The translations under genes and the position numbers were made by a program. Positions 13,501-25,229 of a stretch of 64,000 bases of DNA are shown piece after piece. Position 1 is the stretch's first letter, and every line of letters starts with the position of its first letter. Under the pieces are notes generated by a model. It was not told where the DNA came from. It saw nothing but the letters and a program-made list of their open reading frames with translations, and did not search any database. Source of the DNA: Gordionus sp. m RMFG-2023. Lineage: Eukaryota > Nematomorpha > Gordioida > Chordodea > Parachordodidae. The stretch is from positions 6,673,366 to 6,737,365 of the forward strand of contig NC_088777.1 in assembly GCF_954871325.1 (NCBI RefSeq), in the 5' to 3' direction.

Positions 13501-14440
13501 GAAGACTATTGATTAAAAGCACTGAAAAATGAATGTAAAAGGGCAAAATGTTTATAGATGGAAATCAGGCATAGGTGTCTGCAAATGAACTGGGTTTGCA
13601 CATCCGCCCTTACTATAATCCGACGTGGGAGGGTGCCTTAAAAAATATAAACATTGGCCGGGTGGGTAGATAGATCAAAAATATTTAAACAATAAGGGCT
13701 ATTGAGAAATATTTCAACCCTAACCGCGTTATTATTAAGTTCTAACTTTCAAAATTTTGTAAAAAATCATGAAATTATATTATTAATCTAATAAATTTCT
13801 TCAGACATACCTTACTTTATCATTGTTATGATTCATTATATTAAAAGTAGGTATATTTCTATATTTTTTGCTTTATATAACAAAAAACAGAATTATACTT
13901 TGAATAATCTAATAAATATATGATGAAAAGTTAAGCCATTAATAAAATAAGAAACTTGGCTAAGTTGAAACATTTGAATAATAAAATAATTCCTTGTAAG
14001 CCAAAATTTTAAGATTAAAACAAGTACTTATCTGAATATTAAAAGAACGTTTGAAAGAAATAAAACGTTTAGATTAAGAATAAAATAATTTAAGATATTC
14101 AGCAGTCGGAGGAATGATTAAATATATTTGTTATTCATTTTTTAAATTGCATTAATATTCTACAAAAATCTGTGTCAGCTGTTAACGCCATTTATGCTCT
14201 TAACTTTTATAATTTTACTAATCCTATTCAATAAGATAAAAACTAAATTTAGTCATTTAATTTATTATTTTATTTTATTTCATTTATTTATTATTTTTTA
14301 AAATCTGATTATTTTATTATATCTATCAAATGATTTATTCGCGTCAATTCTTTAGATTATATGAATTTACACCAAAATCCACTCAACCAAAAAAAAAACT
14401 ATGCATTTAATAAAAATCGTATTTTACTATTATTATATCT
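10511..14440. other. AT-rich intergenic region with transposon debris
   Basis: No recognised gene. A possible exon lies at 11032-11167 (separate entry). A G homopolymer tract occurs near 11895-11912. At about 13565-13760 there is a GC-richer patch (AGGTGTCTGCAAATGAAC, CCGGGTGGG) that resembles the ends of the AGAGGTCTGCAAAG repeats at 22341 and 46176, probably a degraded relative. A weak RT-like phrase near 12005-12050 was not strong enough to call. The last 300 bases before the FRS2 start are AT-rich and would hold its promoter; no clear core element stands out. Confidence 0.35.
11032..11167 (+). CDS. Possible exon of an unrecognised protein
   Basis: A 136-base open stretch runs from an AG acceptor (GTTTTAG) to a GT donor (ATAG|GTTAAG). 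It reads PKFPPPFITIRRMVNP, then SRPMITKELTL and CRETNIVAI. The composition is unlike the random AT-rich frames around it. A second open stretch, in another frame, follows at about 11168-11250 (EWSEYNGKSASLMDALQRK), but joining them would need a 19-nt intron or a frameshift. I recognise no family. It may be a decayed gene or transposon piece. Confidence 0.2.
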
Positions 14441-17400
14441 ATGAATTATCAAGATATTAAAACATCTTCTTATCGATTCCTATTTGAGCCATATTTTAAA
14501 AATAATCAATTATCTTCTCTCTTTCATATAAAATCCAAATTAGATTCTCCTCTTAAATATATAACCAGAAAAGGTAGCAGAATTTTTTTAGCCATAAATC
14601 AAGCTAGATCTCAAAATTCAAAAAGAAAAAAGTTTGAAAGAAACAAAAGAAAAAGACGACTAAAAAAAAATATACACAATAATAAAAGTCTATCTACAAA
14701 TAACTTAGAAAATAAAAACACTGTTTTGACAAATAAAAATCATTTTGATAAAAGGTTTATTAAACGTTTTCTCTCATTAAATAATTTTTTGCCTCCAAAT
14801 GAAAACCTAAAATTGGTGTCAGGTATCTTTAATTGCCTATATTCTGAGGATTCAAAAATAATTAATGATCAATATAGTAATTATACACACAACTATATGA
14901 ATGCCTTTAAATTTTATTCTGTTAAGTACTTGGCAGGATATTTTAAAATAAATATGGATCAAATATATTCAAGTAACTATTTAAATTCGAATAAAATAAT
15001 GGATAACCATTACATTTTTGAAAACAATGCAGGACTAATATGTGTAACCCCTCATGATATTCTTTATTTATTTTTATATGATTCTAATTTACGTCCACTT
15101 AAATCTATGAGGTTACAAAAATGCTTTATAGAACTCAACAAAGAAAAAATATATTATGAAATGCTAAAATTAATATCATTTTCTATACCTCAAGAAGAAA
15201 CTATAACACATTTGCTCAAATCACCTAATAAGTTAAAACTAAAAAAATTCATATATCCTAACCATACTATTTCAAAAATTAAGTCCTTTAAAAATGATGA
15301 TAAAACATTTTTAAACCATATGCCAAATTCAATATTTTCTCATGATGGTTTTGCTGAAATTGATAGGAAATATATCTATCTCTTTAGATGGCCTCTCATC
15401 TCACTAAAACAATATGGTAGTGATGAAGGTTTGTTTGGTTTTGAGTGTGGAAGACAAGGTTCAACTGGTCCTGGAAATTTTAAATTTATGTAAGTTTTTT
15501 TTATAAATCATATTTTAATAAATATAATTTATATAAATAAGTAAAATTGATATTTAGTATTTTATTTGTTTTATATAGCAGAATTTATTTAAAATTAAAA
15601 CTAATGTGAATCCATTTGGTTAATTTTAATATAATTTATTGTATAAAAAAATTGTATTTATAATAATGAAATGAAATTTCCTTAATTAATTTAATAATTA
15701 TTGACTACAGTAAAAATAACCCTCAACATTATGTTATTCAGCCAATTTTGATAATTCATCAATAAATCTCATATAAACCTATAAAATAAAAGGCTGTGCT
15801 GATATTAAATATTAGATTGAATCGAGGCCAATATTCAGCTTTTTTGAAAAAGTTCAATTGGACTAATATTTTCAAAAAATCTTATTTGATTCTATATTTT
15901 TATTGTTCTTCATTACTTTTTAAGTTGTATATATTATTATATATCATTTTTTATTTTATACATAATATAATAATAATAAATTAATAAAAGGAGCCAAAAT
16001 TCAATTTATTTGTCATTTAAAAAAAATCTAATTGTTATAAAAGATAGAGCAGCTAAATGATGTTATTTTTTTATTATATTATCTGCAAATGAGTCACATT
16101 CAGCTAGTATTGTTAAATGGTTCAAATCCAATTTTTAAAAATGACTTATTCATGATTTGAGCCCAAAGTAAAAACTAGTGTATTTTTCCCACAAATCGAC
16201 AACTTTTTGAATCTTAAGTTTAATTATGATTTGCCTATGCTTGTTTTTAAAAATCAGCTAAACTAAACCATTTAACAACACTATTCAGCCATAGACATTG
16301 TGCATATTAAAACCATATTAACTTTTTGAGAATAAAAAAAATAATATAGCTAATCATTCACAAATGTTGCATGCCTACTCTAACATTTTTATGCCTCCCA
16401 GAATGCACTGTCTTTACAATTTCTAATATTAAAATATTATGTTAATAAATAATAATAAAATTTTATAAGCAAATTGTTATATTATATTTTTATTATAACA
16501 CATATCAACTTGGTTGTATTTCTATTCCACTTACGCAAAATATGTTTAAAAAACTAGCTTTAAATTTCTTATTAGCTATAAGTAGGTAATATTATTAGAG
16601 ATGTAACGATATTTTTTATCTGATCGGGCCGATATTTCACCCATTTTAAAATATAGATTATCCCTATTATAAAATTTTCCGATCCTATCTAGTATAAAAT
16701 GACGTCATTAACAAAAATAAAATGTTATAAATTTTAAAAAATAAATTGAATATAATATATAACTGATCAATATAATATATTTAAATGACATAATTTATGG
16801 TATAGTTAAATTATACATGTTATATTAATAAAAATAATATTAAAAATTAAAACCATTGGTATCTTTACAGAATACAAAATTAGATATGATATCGGATCAG
16901 TAATCGGCCGATATCAATTAAATATCGGGAATATCTCGGATCGGATCGGTCTCCAAAGTGGTATCGGTACACCCCTAAATATTATATTATATATTTTTTT
17001 TTAATTACATTCTTGTTTATTTCATAATTTATCTGGGTGTTGGAGACGCCTGATTTCAAAAGTTATACATTGTTATTAAAATATATAACAACAAAATTGC
17101 ACATCAACTGAATTTATTTTAAAACATCTTAAATTCTAGAAAATGATGATATTCAATTTTGTAAATGTAGAGAATTAATTTCGAATCCAAATCATTTACA
17201 AGTAAACATTCATTGACAAACACATATTATGATTCTACTCAAAATGAATTGGGACCATATTCTTATTGGAAAAAGTTACCCACAGGGGTAGTGTTAAGCG
17301 GCTCGTTTTGAACCGATTTTTAAAAACGCTAATTATTTTATCCAGAAAAATATTACGTAAGTCTGGAGATTCTGCTCATAGAAGGAATAAAGGTCTAGAA

Positions 17401-20400
17401 ATATATTATCGAAATCTCGAGGCTTGGGTAATATTTTTCTGGCTAAATATTGAGTTAGCCTTTTATAAAAATCGGCTCAAAACGAGCCGTTTAACAACAC
17501 TACACAGGGAACATAGATATATTCAAAATTTTTGGAAAGTGAAGAAGATTCTAAAATCATAATCTTTTTATTTTATTTAATTGTGAACCTGAATTCGAAT
17601 AATGTTTTAATCTCCATAAAAAAAATTAAAATTTTATTGTGATATGTGCCAGAAGGTTTTATCATCAAACAAGACTAGTAGCTTCATCGAGGAAACATTT
17701 AGTAATAAACCAAACAAATTTAATATCTTGTATAGACCAATGCTTAATCTTTTAAAACGAAATTTGAAGTATCTATAATATGAGTTTATGCTAGATTTTC
17801 TGGCCTAGTTCAGACATGGTATGGTATGTTGCAACTGGCCAAAAGATATTATTCAAGAGTTATATGATAAATTAAAAAATTACAATAATTAATATTTCAT
17901 TTTATCGTTAGACTCATCTATTTTAGAATAATATTTTATAGATTATCTGGATGTTAAACATACTTAAAATTAACCACCAACTATATATATTATCAAAACA
18001 TGATAAAAAATACTTATTTCAATCCATAGATAAAAAGTTAAAGGGTGGTTCAAAAATGGCCATCTACTTAACCCCTACATAATTTTTGTTCTAACTATTA
18101 CTATTATAATTTTAGAATAACCCTAGCCAGATCAAAAACGACACCTACTATGGTTGATTTTTTTTGAAATAAATATTAATACTAGTGAAAATCCTCTAAG
18201 ATGCCTTTTTAAAATCTAAAAATACTCGAAATTAATATTGATGGTTTTTTTTATATATGCTGCATTATGTGCTAGTGTTAAACGATTATTTAGTCTTAGT
18301 TTATACTTTCTGATCACTACTCTAGACTTAGGTGTGACAGTATGTATGGAAATATTGTTATTATTGAGATGCAATAAAAAATAAATAATTATATATACAT
18401 TTGAAATTTTAATCAAAAATTTTATGTAGAGATATAGAGATACGTTAATAATATTTTTGAAAAAAATTCTAAAGTAGCTTTAGCTAATAGCGCGCTACTT
18501 TTTGAGACTGATAGCTCGTTACTTTTGAAAGTAGGTTTTAACAACACTGATAATTAAATTTTATTAATTGGGATTTTTTTTCAAAATGACATGTAGTATT
18601 ATTAGTGTATATTTTATTTTTACTTAATTTATATATTTTTTATAGCTTTTTTTATATAGTTCGTTTTATTTTTAAACAATCTATTGTTTGGTCTTCTATA
18701 AAGCTTCCTCTTAACAACCTAAAAAGAAAGTTTAGACTATTCAAACTTTCGTAAGAATAGGCGTCATAGTTTTATTTGCAAACAAAAAAATATATTTAAA
18801 TTACAAAATAATATATGCACACTTGAAACTAACCGAACTAGAGTGTTCTAGTTCCAAAATCTGTTTACCTGGATTAACCAGAAATAAGTTTCAAAAATAA
18901 AACGAATCAGAACACGGCATTAGCCATTTACTAATAGTTGTATATTTAATATAAAAAAATTTTAAATGGCGTTTTTTCGTCCGATTCACGCTGCCCTTGA
19001 TTATGGCCGTTAAGAAGCGATGCACAGTCGGCCGCTGATCACTAATTTATAATTAATATACAAAATTTGCAAAAAATTAATAAAAATAAGGGATGTGGAA
19101 GGGAATAATATTTCTTATCAATTAGGAAATATCGGTGAAAAAGTATCTTTTTATCAATTTATGACTTTATGTCAGTTTAAAAGATTTTTTAAAATATTTA
19201 TGAGAGCTAATATTAAGTGTGGGATATAGAAACTTTCCAATACCTTGAATATTGCCTCATCTGATCGAAACTAAGTTGGCGAACATGTTGCCAAAAAAAA
19301 TGTGAATTCATGTTGATGGATATATAAATTTTCATAGCCATTTTTTCTCTAAATTTATTTATTTTTAAAAAAAAATGAATTAGGTCCAAAAAGAGCGCCG
19401 AAATTTTTGAAGAAATACGTCAAAACCTTCAGAACATAGTTAACGAAACGAGACTATTGCAAGAGAAATGTCAGTTGAATCAAATAATCAGTTATAATAC
19501 TCGCAAACTCGCTCTCCCTCCCGAACCCAAGAATCGGAATATCAAAAATTTAAAGTTACCCCTCTTCAACAATGCGTCGCGTGATAATTCCTCTAAAGAG
19601 CCTAAAAATATAATGGGTCTTTCAAAAATATCGGACGATCCCGTTTCTGATCCTTCGAAGGATTACTATTATAGTAACGTCGAAACCGGCGAAATTCAAC
19701 CTTCCACTCCTATTCACGTGCTTAACCATGTCGATAAGGTTTTTAAATTTTATTTTCACTAACTTCTTTCTCTTTCTGTAAATATTTAACATTTTCATAA
19801 TCGACCATGTACATGAATAGTCAACTATCCTAAGTTTTTCTTTTTACGAAGGAGCGATGCTATCTTAATACATTATCGCTAATGGACATAGGTAATTAAT
19901 ATGACTGTTAAAAGAACCGAACCATTTTTTAAAAAAAAACAGTTTTTAAGTGTAGCGGGAAAACGGAACAAGATACATGCATGCATAAAAATTAATCGAT
20001 ATTTTGACATTGTTTTATACTCTTGATCGCAGTGATAATATGTCAAAAGAAACTAATCGGAAATTATAAAAAAATAATTAAACCGCTAAAAAATATAGTG
20101 TAAAGATTTAAAAATGATCCTGGTTGGTATAAACTTTATTAATTTGTTTGGGGTTTCTTCTTTTTTATTTTTAAAAGTTATTTAAAGGCTAAGGTGAGAA
20201 AAATAAACATGTCTATCATTGGTGACCTTTATTCTTTTTGGGATGGAAGTATTTTATCGTCAATTTTTGAGCACTAATTACATGCCTATTTGATTTTATC
20301 AAGCCAAGAGTTTTTTTGGAAAAATTCTTTTTCCAGGAAACAAATGTAAATAAAAAATTATTGGCTGTCTCGATAAGTAGATAGGGTATTTTATTCTCCC

Positions 20401-21926
20401 CTCAAACCTCCATTCCTATCAATTGTTAGACGAAAAATTTTAAATGACTTATTTTTAAAAATTTTTGCTTTTACTTGTCCTTTTTAAATGTTTTATTTAT
20501 TTTAAAAAAGTCATTTATATCACCCGCTCGAACACTTAAACGTATTTGGACACATTATAGTCATAGATATCATCACCATAGACTAAAGTCAAAGTCCGAT
20601 TTGAATAGCCACACTGTATCTTCTCGAAGTGATAGAAAAAGACAATTTTGTCAGCATAATCGTTCAAAAAATCGACGAATGTGTATTACCTTTAGGCATA
20701 CTGATATTAACTCTGGCGGCAGTAATTCATTATCTTCTGAATCAACCCTTACTTACAACGCAGTAAGAAATTCGCAATCACATATCGTGGATGAATATGA
20801 TAAGGTAAACTATGACCCCAAAGAAATTTATTCCATTTACGATGTTAAAGCTAACGATTCTAACCATCTTAACAAGGGGGAGCACGTGTTTGAAAATGTT
20901 GATTTGCCCATTTCTATTCCGTCCAAAATAAAAACTGATGCCAATAAATATCAAACATCTAACCTTATCAACCACACTAACTCAATGGGCAACAGTGAAA
21001 ATTGGAGACGTAAACCTATAAGTCTTAATCTGGCCTCTAATTTTGAACTACACCATATTGAAAATAAACTAGGATCATTAGATATCAACAATAAACATAA
21101 GGAATCCTCAGCCAAATCTAATGCCAATGTTAGTAAGGTTAAGAGCCAGCCTCACGATTATTATCAACTATTTCATAGTCAAATTAAAGATACGGGCCAA
21201 TCCCTTTACATCTCTAAATCACTATCGGATAATGTTTACATCAACGTTGGAGATGTTCATAATGAAAATGACGAAATCTATAATGATTGTCCTGAATTAT
21301 ATCCAAAATCATCAGGCCTACTATCCACTCTTAATTACATTGAAGTCGATAGTAGCATTCCAATTCAAGAGCAATACATGCAGAGCTCATCCAATCACGA
21401 TTTGAATAACCCCTGCGATATAAAAAATGACAATAAAACTCTGCCATTTAACATGTCAGACAAATCATTTACGACAACCGACTTTGAAAGTTTTACCCCC
21501 TCGCCTAAGATATACGCAGATTCCCCAGGATCTGAGAGTAATGCTAAAAATTTCACTATTGGCACGAAGAAAGGTTCAACGTTCCATTTCTCTCCCGCTT
21601 CCAATCGCTGTGATAGTTTGTCTTCCACTTCATTTTCTTTCGACAGCAAAACGAGATCAACCATAGAAAAACAGCAGAGCTTACAGAAAATAAGATCCAG
21701 CTTTAAATTTGCTCATATTTTAAATAGGCTAGGTCTTGGTAATGAAGCCAAAATTTCAGATTTAGGTGATACAAAATCGATAGAAAATCAAATCGACAAG
21801 GATGAACAAGAGAGAGCTACAAAACCCTTGGAAGATTATTCAGAATTGTATGGCAACCCTGATCCCAATTATGCTAGATTGAATCTCAAATCAATGTGGG
21901 TTATGAGCCATTTGAAGGAAGACTAA
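14441..21926 (+). CDS. FRS2: FRS2/FRS3-like fibroblast growth factor receptor substrate
   Basis: This is a docking adaptor that links activated receptor tyrosine kinases to SHP2 and GRB2 through tyrosine motifs. I read three exons: 14441-15489, 19384-19738 and 20511-21926 (GT-AG, phases agree), giving 939 residues against about 508 in human FRS2. An IRS-type PTB domain spans the first intron: FRWPLISLKQYGSDEGLFGF, then ECGRQGSTGPGNFKF, then after the splice KKSAEIFEEIRQNL, the closing helix. Earlier text LICVTPHDILYL may be the first strands with a long insertion. C-terminal LNYIEVD (about 21331) and NYARLNLKSMWVMSHLKED (end) match human Y436 and Y471, the SHP2 sites. VYINV (about 21233) is a YxN GRB2 site. 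The 20-residue start MNYQDIK... lacks Gly2, so N-myristoylation as in vertebrates is not expected. A basic stretch (KRKKFERNKRKRRLKK) lies near residue 70. A stop codon lies in frame upstream of the ATG. DOK/IRS relatives fit the tail less well. Confidence 0.88.
16106..16282. mobile_element. Small hAT-type MITE (CAGTGTTGTTAAA family) in FRS2 intron 1
   Basis: The left end AGTATTGTTAAATGG and right end CCATTTAACAACACT are inverted copies. The flanks attcagct / attcagcc look like a target duplication with one mismatch. It has no coding capacity. The ends match the 4655-7217 hAT. Confidence 0.75.
16596..16977. mobile_element. hAT-type MITE with TAGAGGTGTACCGATA ends, perfect TSD
   Basis: The left end TAGAGATGTAACGATA and the right end TATCGGTACACCCCTA are inverted copies. 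An exact 8-bp duplication AATATTAT flanks it at 16588-16595 and 16978-16985. Subterminal repeats of GATCGG and ATCGGCCGAT lie inside both ends. It is 382 bp, non-coding, in FRS2 intron 1. A likely second copy starts near 63843. Confidence 0.88.
17289..17502. mobile_element. Small hAT-type MITE (CAGTGTTGTTAAA family)
   Basis: TAGTGTTAAGCGGCTCGTTTT at the left mirrors AACGAGCCGTTTAACAACACTA at the right, over most of its length. Flanks cacagggg (17281-17288) and cacaggga (17503-17510) form a target duplication with one mismatch. It is 214 bp and very similar to the copy at 45595-45817. A 98-codon frame running through it is not a gene. Confidence 0.85.
18273..18549. mobile_element. Degraded MITE related to the 4655-7217 hAT
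   Basis: The right end GTAGGTTTTAACAACACTG, with TAGCGCGCTACTTTT just inside, matches the subterminal repeats of the hAT at 4655-7217. The left end (TAGTGTTAAACG) is weaker. No clear target duplication. It lies in FRS2 intron 1. Confidence 0.55.
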
Positions 21927-22124
21927 AATTTAAAAATATACACATAATAATAGCAATAAAAATTTTTCATAAATGAAATTATAAATTATGACTTGTTTTT
22001 TTTTTAAATTATTTCTACAAAATAATATATCATTAAAACAAATATGCAAAATCAACTTTTATCGCTCAATAATTGTTATTTAATTGAATCATATCAAATA
22101 TTATGTACAAAAATAAAATAATTT

Positions 22125-23916
22125 TTAATAATTTATTATTGGTGTTGGTCTTTGGGAAAAAATTAATTTTTTTTTAATGATTGCTTTGATATGAAATTCT
22201 TGTGATTGTTCAATATTTTGCTTTATTAAGACTCCCAATGGTTTCTCAAGTGTTTTAGTCTGACCAATCAAAACGTGAGTTCCTATTACGAGCAATGGTT
22301 CACCCTTAAAAAGAAAATCATATATTTATCATGTATAAAGCAGAGATCTGCAAAGCTTGGGCTGGCCAAATTTTTAAAAAATTTATAAGCAGGCCAGGTT
22401 GGATAATTTATACAAAAAAAAATCAAATTTTAATAGACCAGCCTGAGCATATTTTTTAAATTTCAAGCTAATGTTTTGATTATAATTTTTAATAAATTAT
22501 GCTTATTTCTTTTCCAGGGTTGTGCTTTATAACAAATATATAAAGTCAAAAAACATGTGCAAAAATTCTTGACAGATCAAATTGGGTCAGGCTTTGCAGA
22601 CCTCTTTTATAAAAAAAAATTATAAGAGTATGAAAATATTTTCTATTTATTTAATTAGTATTTTTTGGTAGAAAGAATTATTTTTGTTCTTGAATAGTTA
22701 ATTTCAAAGGGATAAATATTCATTAGGTTTCTGTACTTAATCTAATTTTAGTTAGACATTTTTTTTTGAATTTTGGAGCAGTCAGAACTAGTCCAAATAA
22801 ACTAACTAAAAGAACATGTTGATAAATTTATTAATGTTAAAATATTATTAAGGAATATATGAAACAATGAATGCATACATAGAAGCAAGGGAATCTTGTT
22901 TCCCTTTTTATTTTATTTTTTAAAATATATCAAATATAATTAATAGTGAGCACAAATTGAGTATTTCAAATGCTGCTTTGCAAATACAAATAATGTAATT
23001 TCAAATGGTGGCATCATGCAAATTAGTAAAATTTCTATTGGGCATTATCAACAATTTAATACTTTTTTATTCTTCATTTTGTAGTATTATATAAAATGTT
23101 TAAAAATAAATATCTTATAATGGAATATTTCAAAATTAAAAGTCAGACAGTAATATAAAAGACAAATCCTTTTTAGAACTTACTTAAAATTTTGAATAAA
23201 CAATATTAATAAAAAGGCAATCTCAAATTAAACAAGAAAGGTGTAACATTTTTTATTAAAAAATAATGACAAAACAAACACAAATGCTCAATTTGTACAC
23301 ACTATAATATGATTTATAGATTGTGTCAAACAAAATACTGTGTTAAAAAACTTTCAGGATTTTGAAAGCAAAAATATAAAACGATAAAATCATTTTAAAT
23401 GTGTTGTGTAATTTAATTTAAAAAATAAGCAATGAGGAAGCAAAGAAAAAAAAAAATTTAAGTTCTTACTTTTAAAAAAATGTGTAATTGCATTTTTAAA
23501 ATATCTTCAACTTAATAAATTTTGATATGGAGAAAAAGGAAGTACAAATTTTTTTAAAAAAACAGTTAAATTTGAAATATACTTTTATAATTTAGTACTT
23601 AAATATTTACTAAAAAACAAATTCTTATTTATAAATCATAATATTCATTAAATAAAATTATTAAATAGCTGATGTTTTAATAAATACTTAAAATCTTATT
23701 TTATAAAGATATTGATTGATACAATAGTGTAACTTAATTACAGTTTTCTTAAAATATAAATTTCCAATCCATTTGTTTATTATATCACTCTTATCAGCAA
23801 AATTTAATTCTCCTTGCAATTCTATTATAAACCATTCATCCCATCCTGAAATATCTCTATATATTTTTATAAATAATTTTTCATTAAATTTACTTTTTCA
23901 TAATAATTTGGACCAT
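22125..23916 (-). CDS. CHTF8: Chromosome transmission fidelity protein 8 (Ctf18-RFC subunit)
   Basis: CHTF8 joins CHTF18 and DSCC1 in the alternative clamp loader that supports sister-chromatid cohesion and PCNA handling in the nucleus. I read three exons on the minus strand: 23916-23894, 23856-23751 and 22304-22125 (stop TAA), all with GT-AG ends and matching phases, giving 102 residues against 121 in human. Matches to human: start MVQII; WDEWFIIELQGEL against AEWVLMELQGEI; then GEPLLVIGTHVLIG with LEKPLGVLIKQ against GIPVLIVGHHILYG with LEKPFAVLVKH; and AIIKKKLIFSQRPTPII against ALIKDKILFKTRPKPII. Exon 1 is only 23 nt and intron 1 only 37 nt. Intron 2 (1446 nt) contains a MITE. The gene converges on FRS2; the two stop codons are about 200 bp apart. 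Confidence 0.9.
22341..22606. mobile_element. MITE with AGAGGTCTGCAAAGC ends in CHTF8 intron 2
   Basis: The left end CAGAGATCTGCAAAGC and the right end GCTTTGCAGACCTCT are inverted copies, with flanks gtataaag / ttataaaa as an imperfect 8-bp duplication. Interior repeats of GGCCAGG / GGCTGGCC occur. It is non-coding. A related left end occurs at 46176. Confidence 0.65.
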
Positions 23917-24074
23917 TTGCTTAAACTTAGCGCTAAATTTTATACTAAATTTTATCAAGATTTAACGGACGACATCTGACAGGTGACAGTAAAAATTAAA
24001 TATTTTGTTAGAATATTAAATAAAGTATTTATTTTTTCCAAATAAAATGATATTTAGAAAAGCGGTAGAAAAAG

Positions 24075-24663
24075 TAGTGTGCCACTCAACGTCTACATGA
24101 CAGGATTTTCACTGGATGTAAACCTTCTTCAAAAACCTATGCCTACCCCCCTAAAATATTTGCTCCACATTCGACAGCCATGTTTCCTTATTTATAATTT
24201 GCCCTTTTTAATTATAATGATACACTTTCAGAAAATTTTAAAATATTTTATCTTTACTACCAACTATCGACATTTTGTGAATATAAAGGAGTTATTTTTT
24301 AGATAATAAATTCAATTAAAACCCCAATTATTTACAATGAATTCATTATTATAGCATTATGAGCTTTCTGAAAATGTCAAAACCTTTTAAATTATATTTG
24401 AAAGGATAGCAAGTTTTATTTGAAAAATAATATATATGATTGTTTGTAATATATAGTTTTGGTTTATGAATTGTATTATAATAGGTCTATAATAAAACTA
24501 AGAATTTTTACAGCAATCAATTTTGTCCTATTTGATCTCAAAATTTAATAGATAATCTCCCAAAAAATTTATCCTATCCCAATGCAGTCTACCCCCTTCA
24601 AAAAAAATAGGGTGCAAACTATTCCTACCCCTCCCCCCGTTCATGTGGACGCTGGTGCCACTA
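24075..24663. mobile_element. Probable MITE with TAGTG-GCCAC ends
   Basis: The left end TAGTGTGCCACTCAACGTC and the right end GACGCTGGTGCCACTA are imperfect inverted copies. A C-rich patch lies inside the right end. No clear target duplication and no protein match; a 75-codon frame inside (24079-24306) is judged incidental. Confidence 0.5.
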
Positions 24664-25229
24664 TTTAGGGGCTCAAATAAAGAAAATAAACAGGCCTACT
24701 CATGACTAGTTAACATAACACCAATTTCTTAAAGAAAAGATAATCTTTTAGACCAACTCTAGCATGAATCATCTAAAAAATTCATACTCTAAGATTTATT
24801 CTATGCTTTATTAGGCCATATTCTGTGCCGCGTAGTTTGGTAAAACAGATGCGTATGGCTACTTTTCACACTCCTCAATCCTAAGATCTGTGTTTAATTA
24901 TACCGAATCTGAGGATTTTCAAAAATATATTTTAATTATTTCCTAAAGACTAACTGACCCATCTTCCCCCCTACAACTTTCTTAAGCTAATATACAGTAG
25001 CGTCATTAAGGTAGGATGCTCAGGGGCTCGAGCCCCATAAAAAATTTGAAGTCCCATTAAAGATTTTGATACCAAATATAATTTAGAAAATATTAGCTAA
25101 AAAAGGTAATTTTGAAGAGGTAATTTTGGATTATGTTATCTAAAAAATAAAGGTAATTTTGGATAATGTTTTCTAAAACATTATAATTTGGGATAATGTT
25201 GGCTAAAAAAAGGGAATTTTGGATATTGT

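Noticed and set aside
17266-17562. A 98-codon plus-strand frame
   Set aside because: It runs across a MITE with inverted ends and a target duplication; the protein text is just the MITE and flanks.
21395-21664. Frames of 79-94 codons in other frames across FRS2 exon 3 (21121-21666)
   Set aside because: They overlap the long FRS2 exon, which has family motifs in its own frame.
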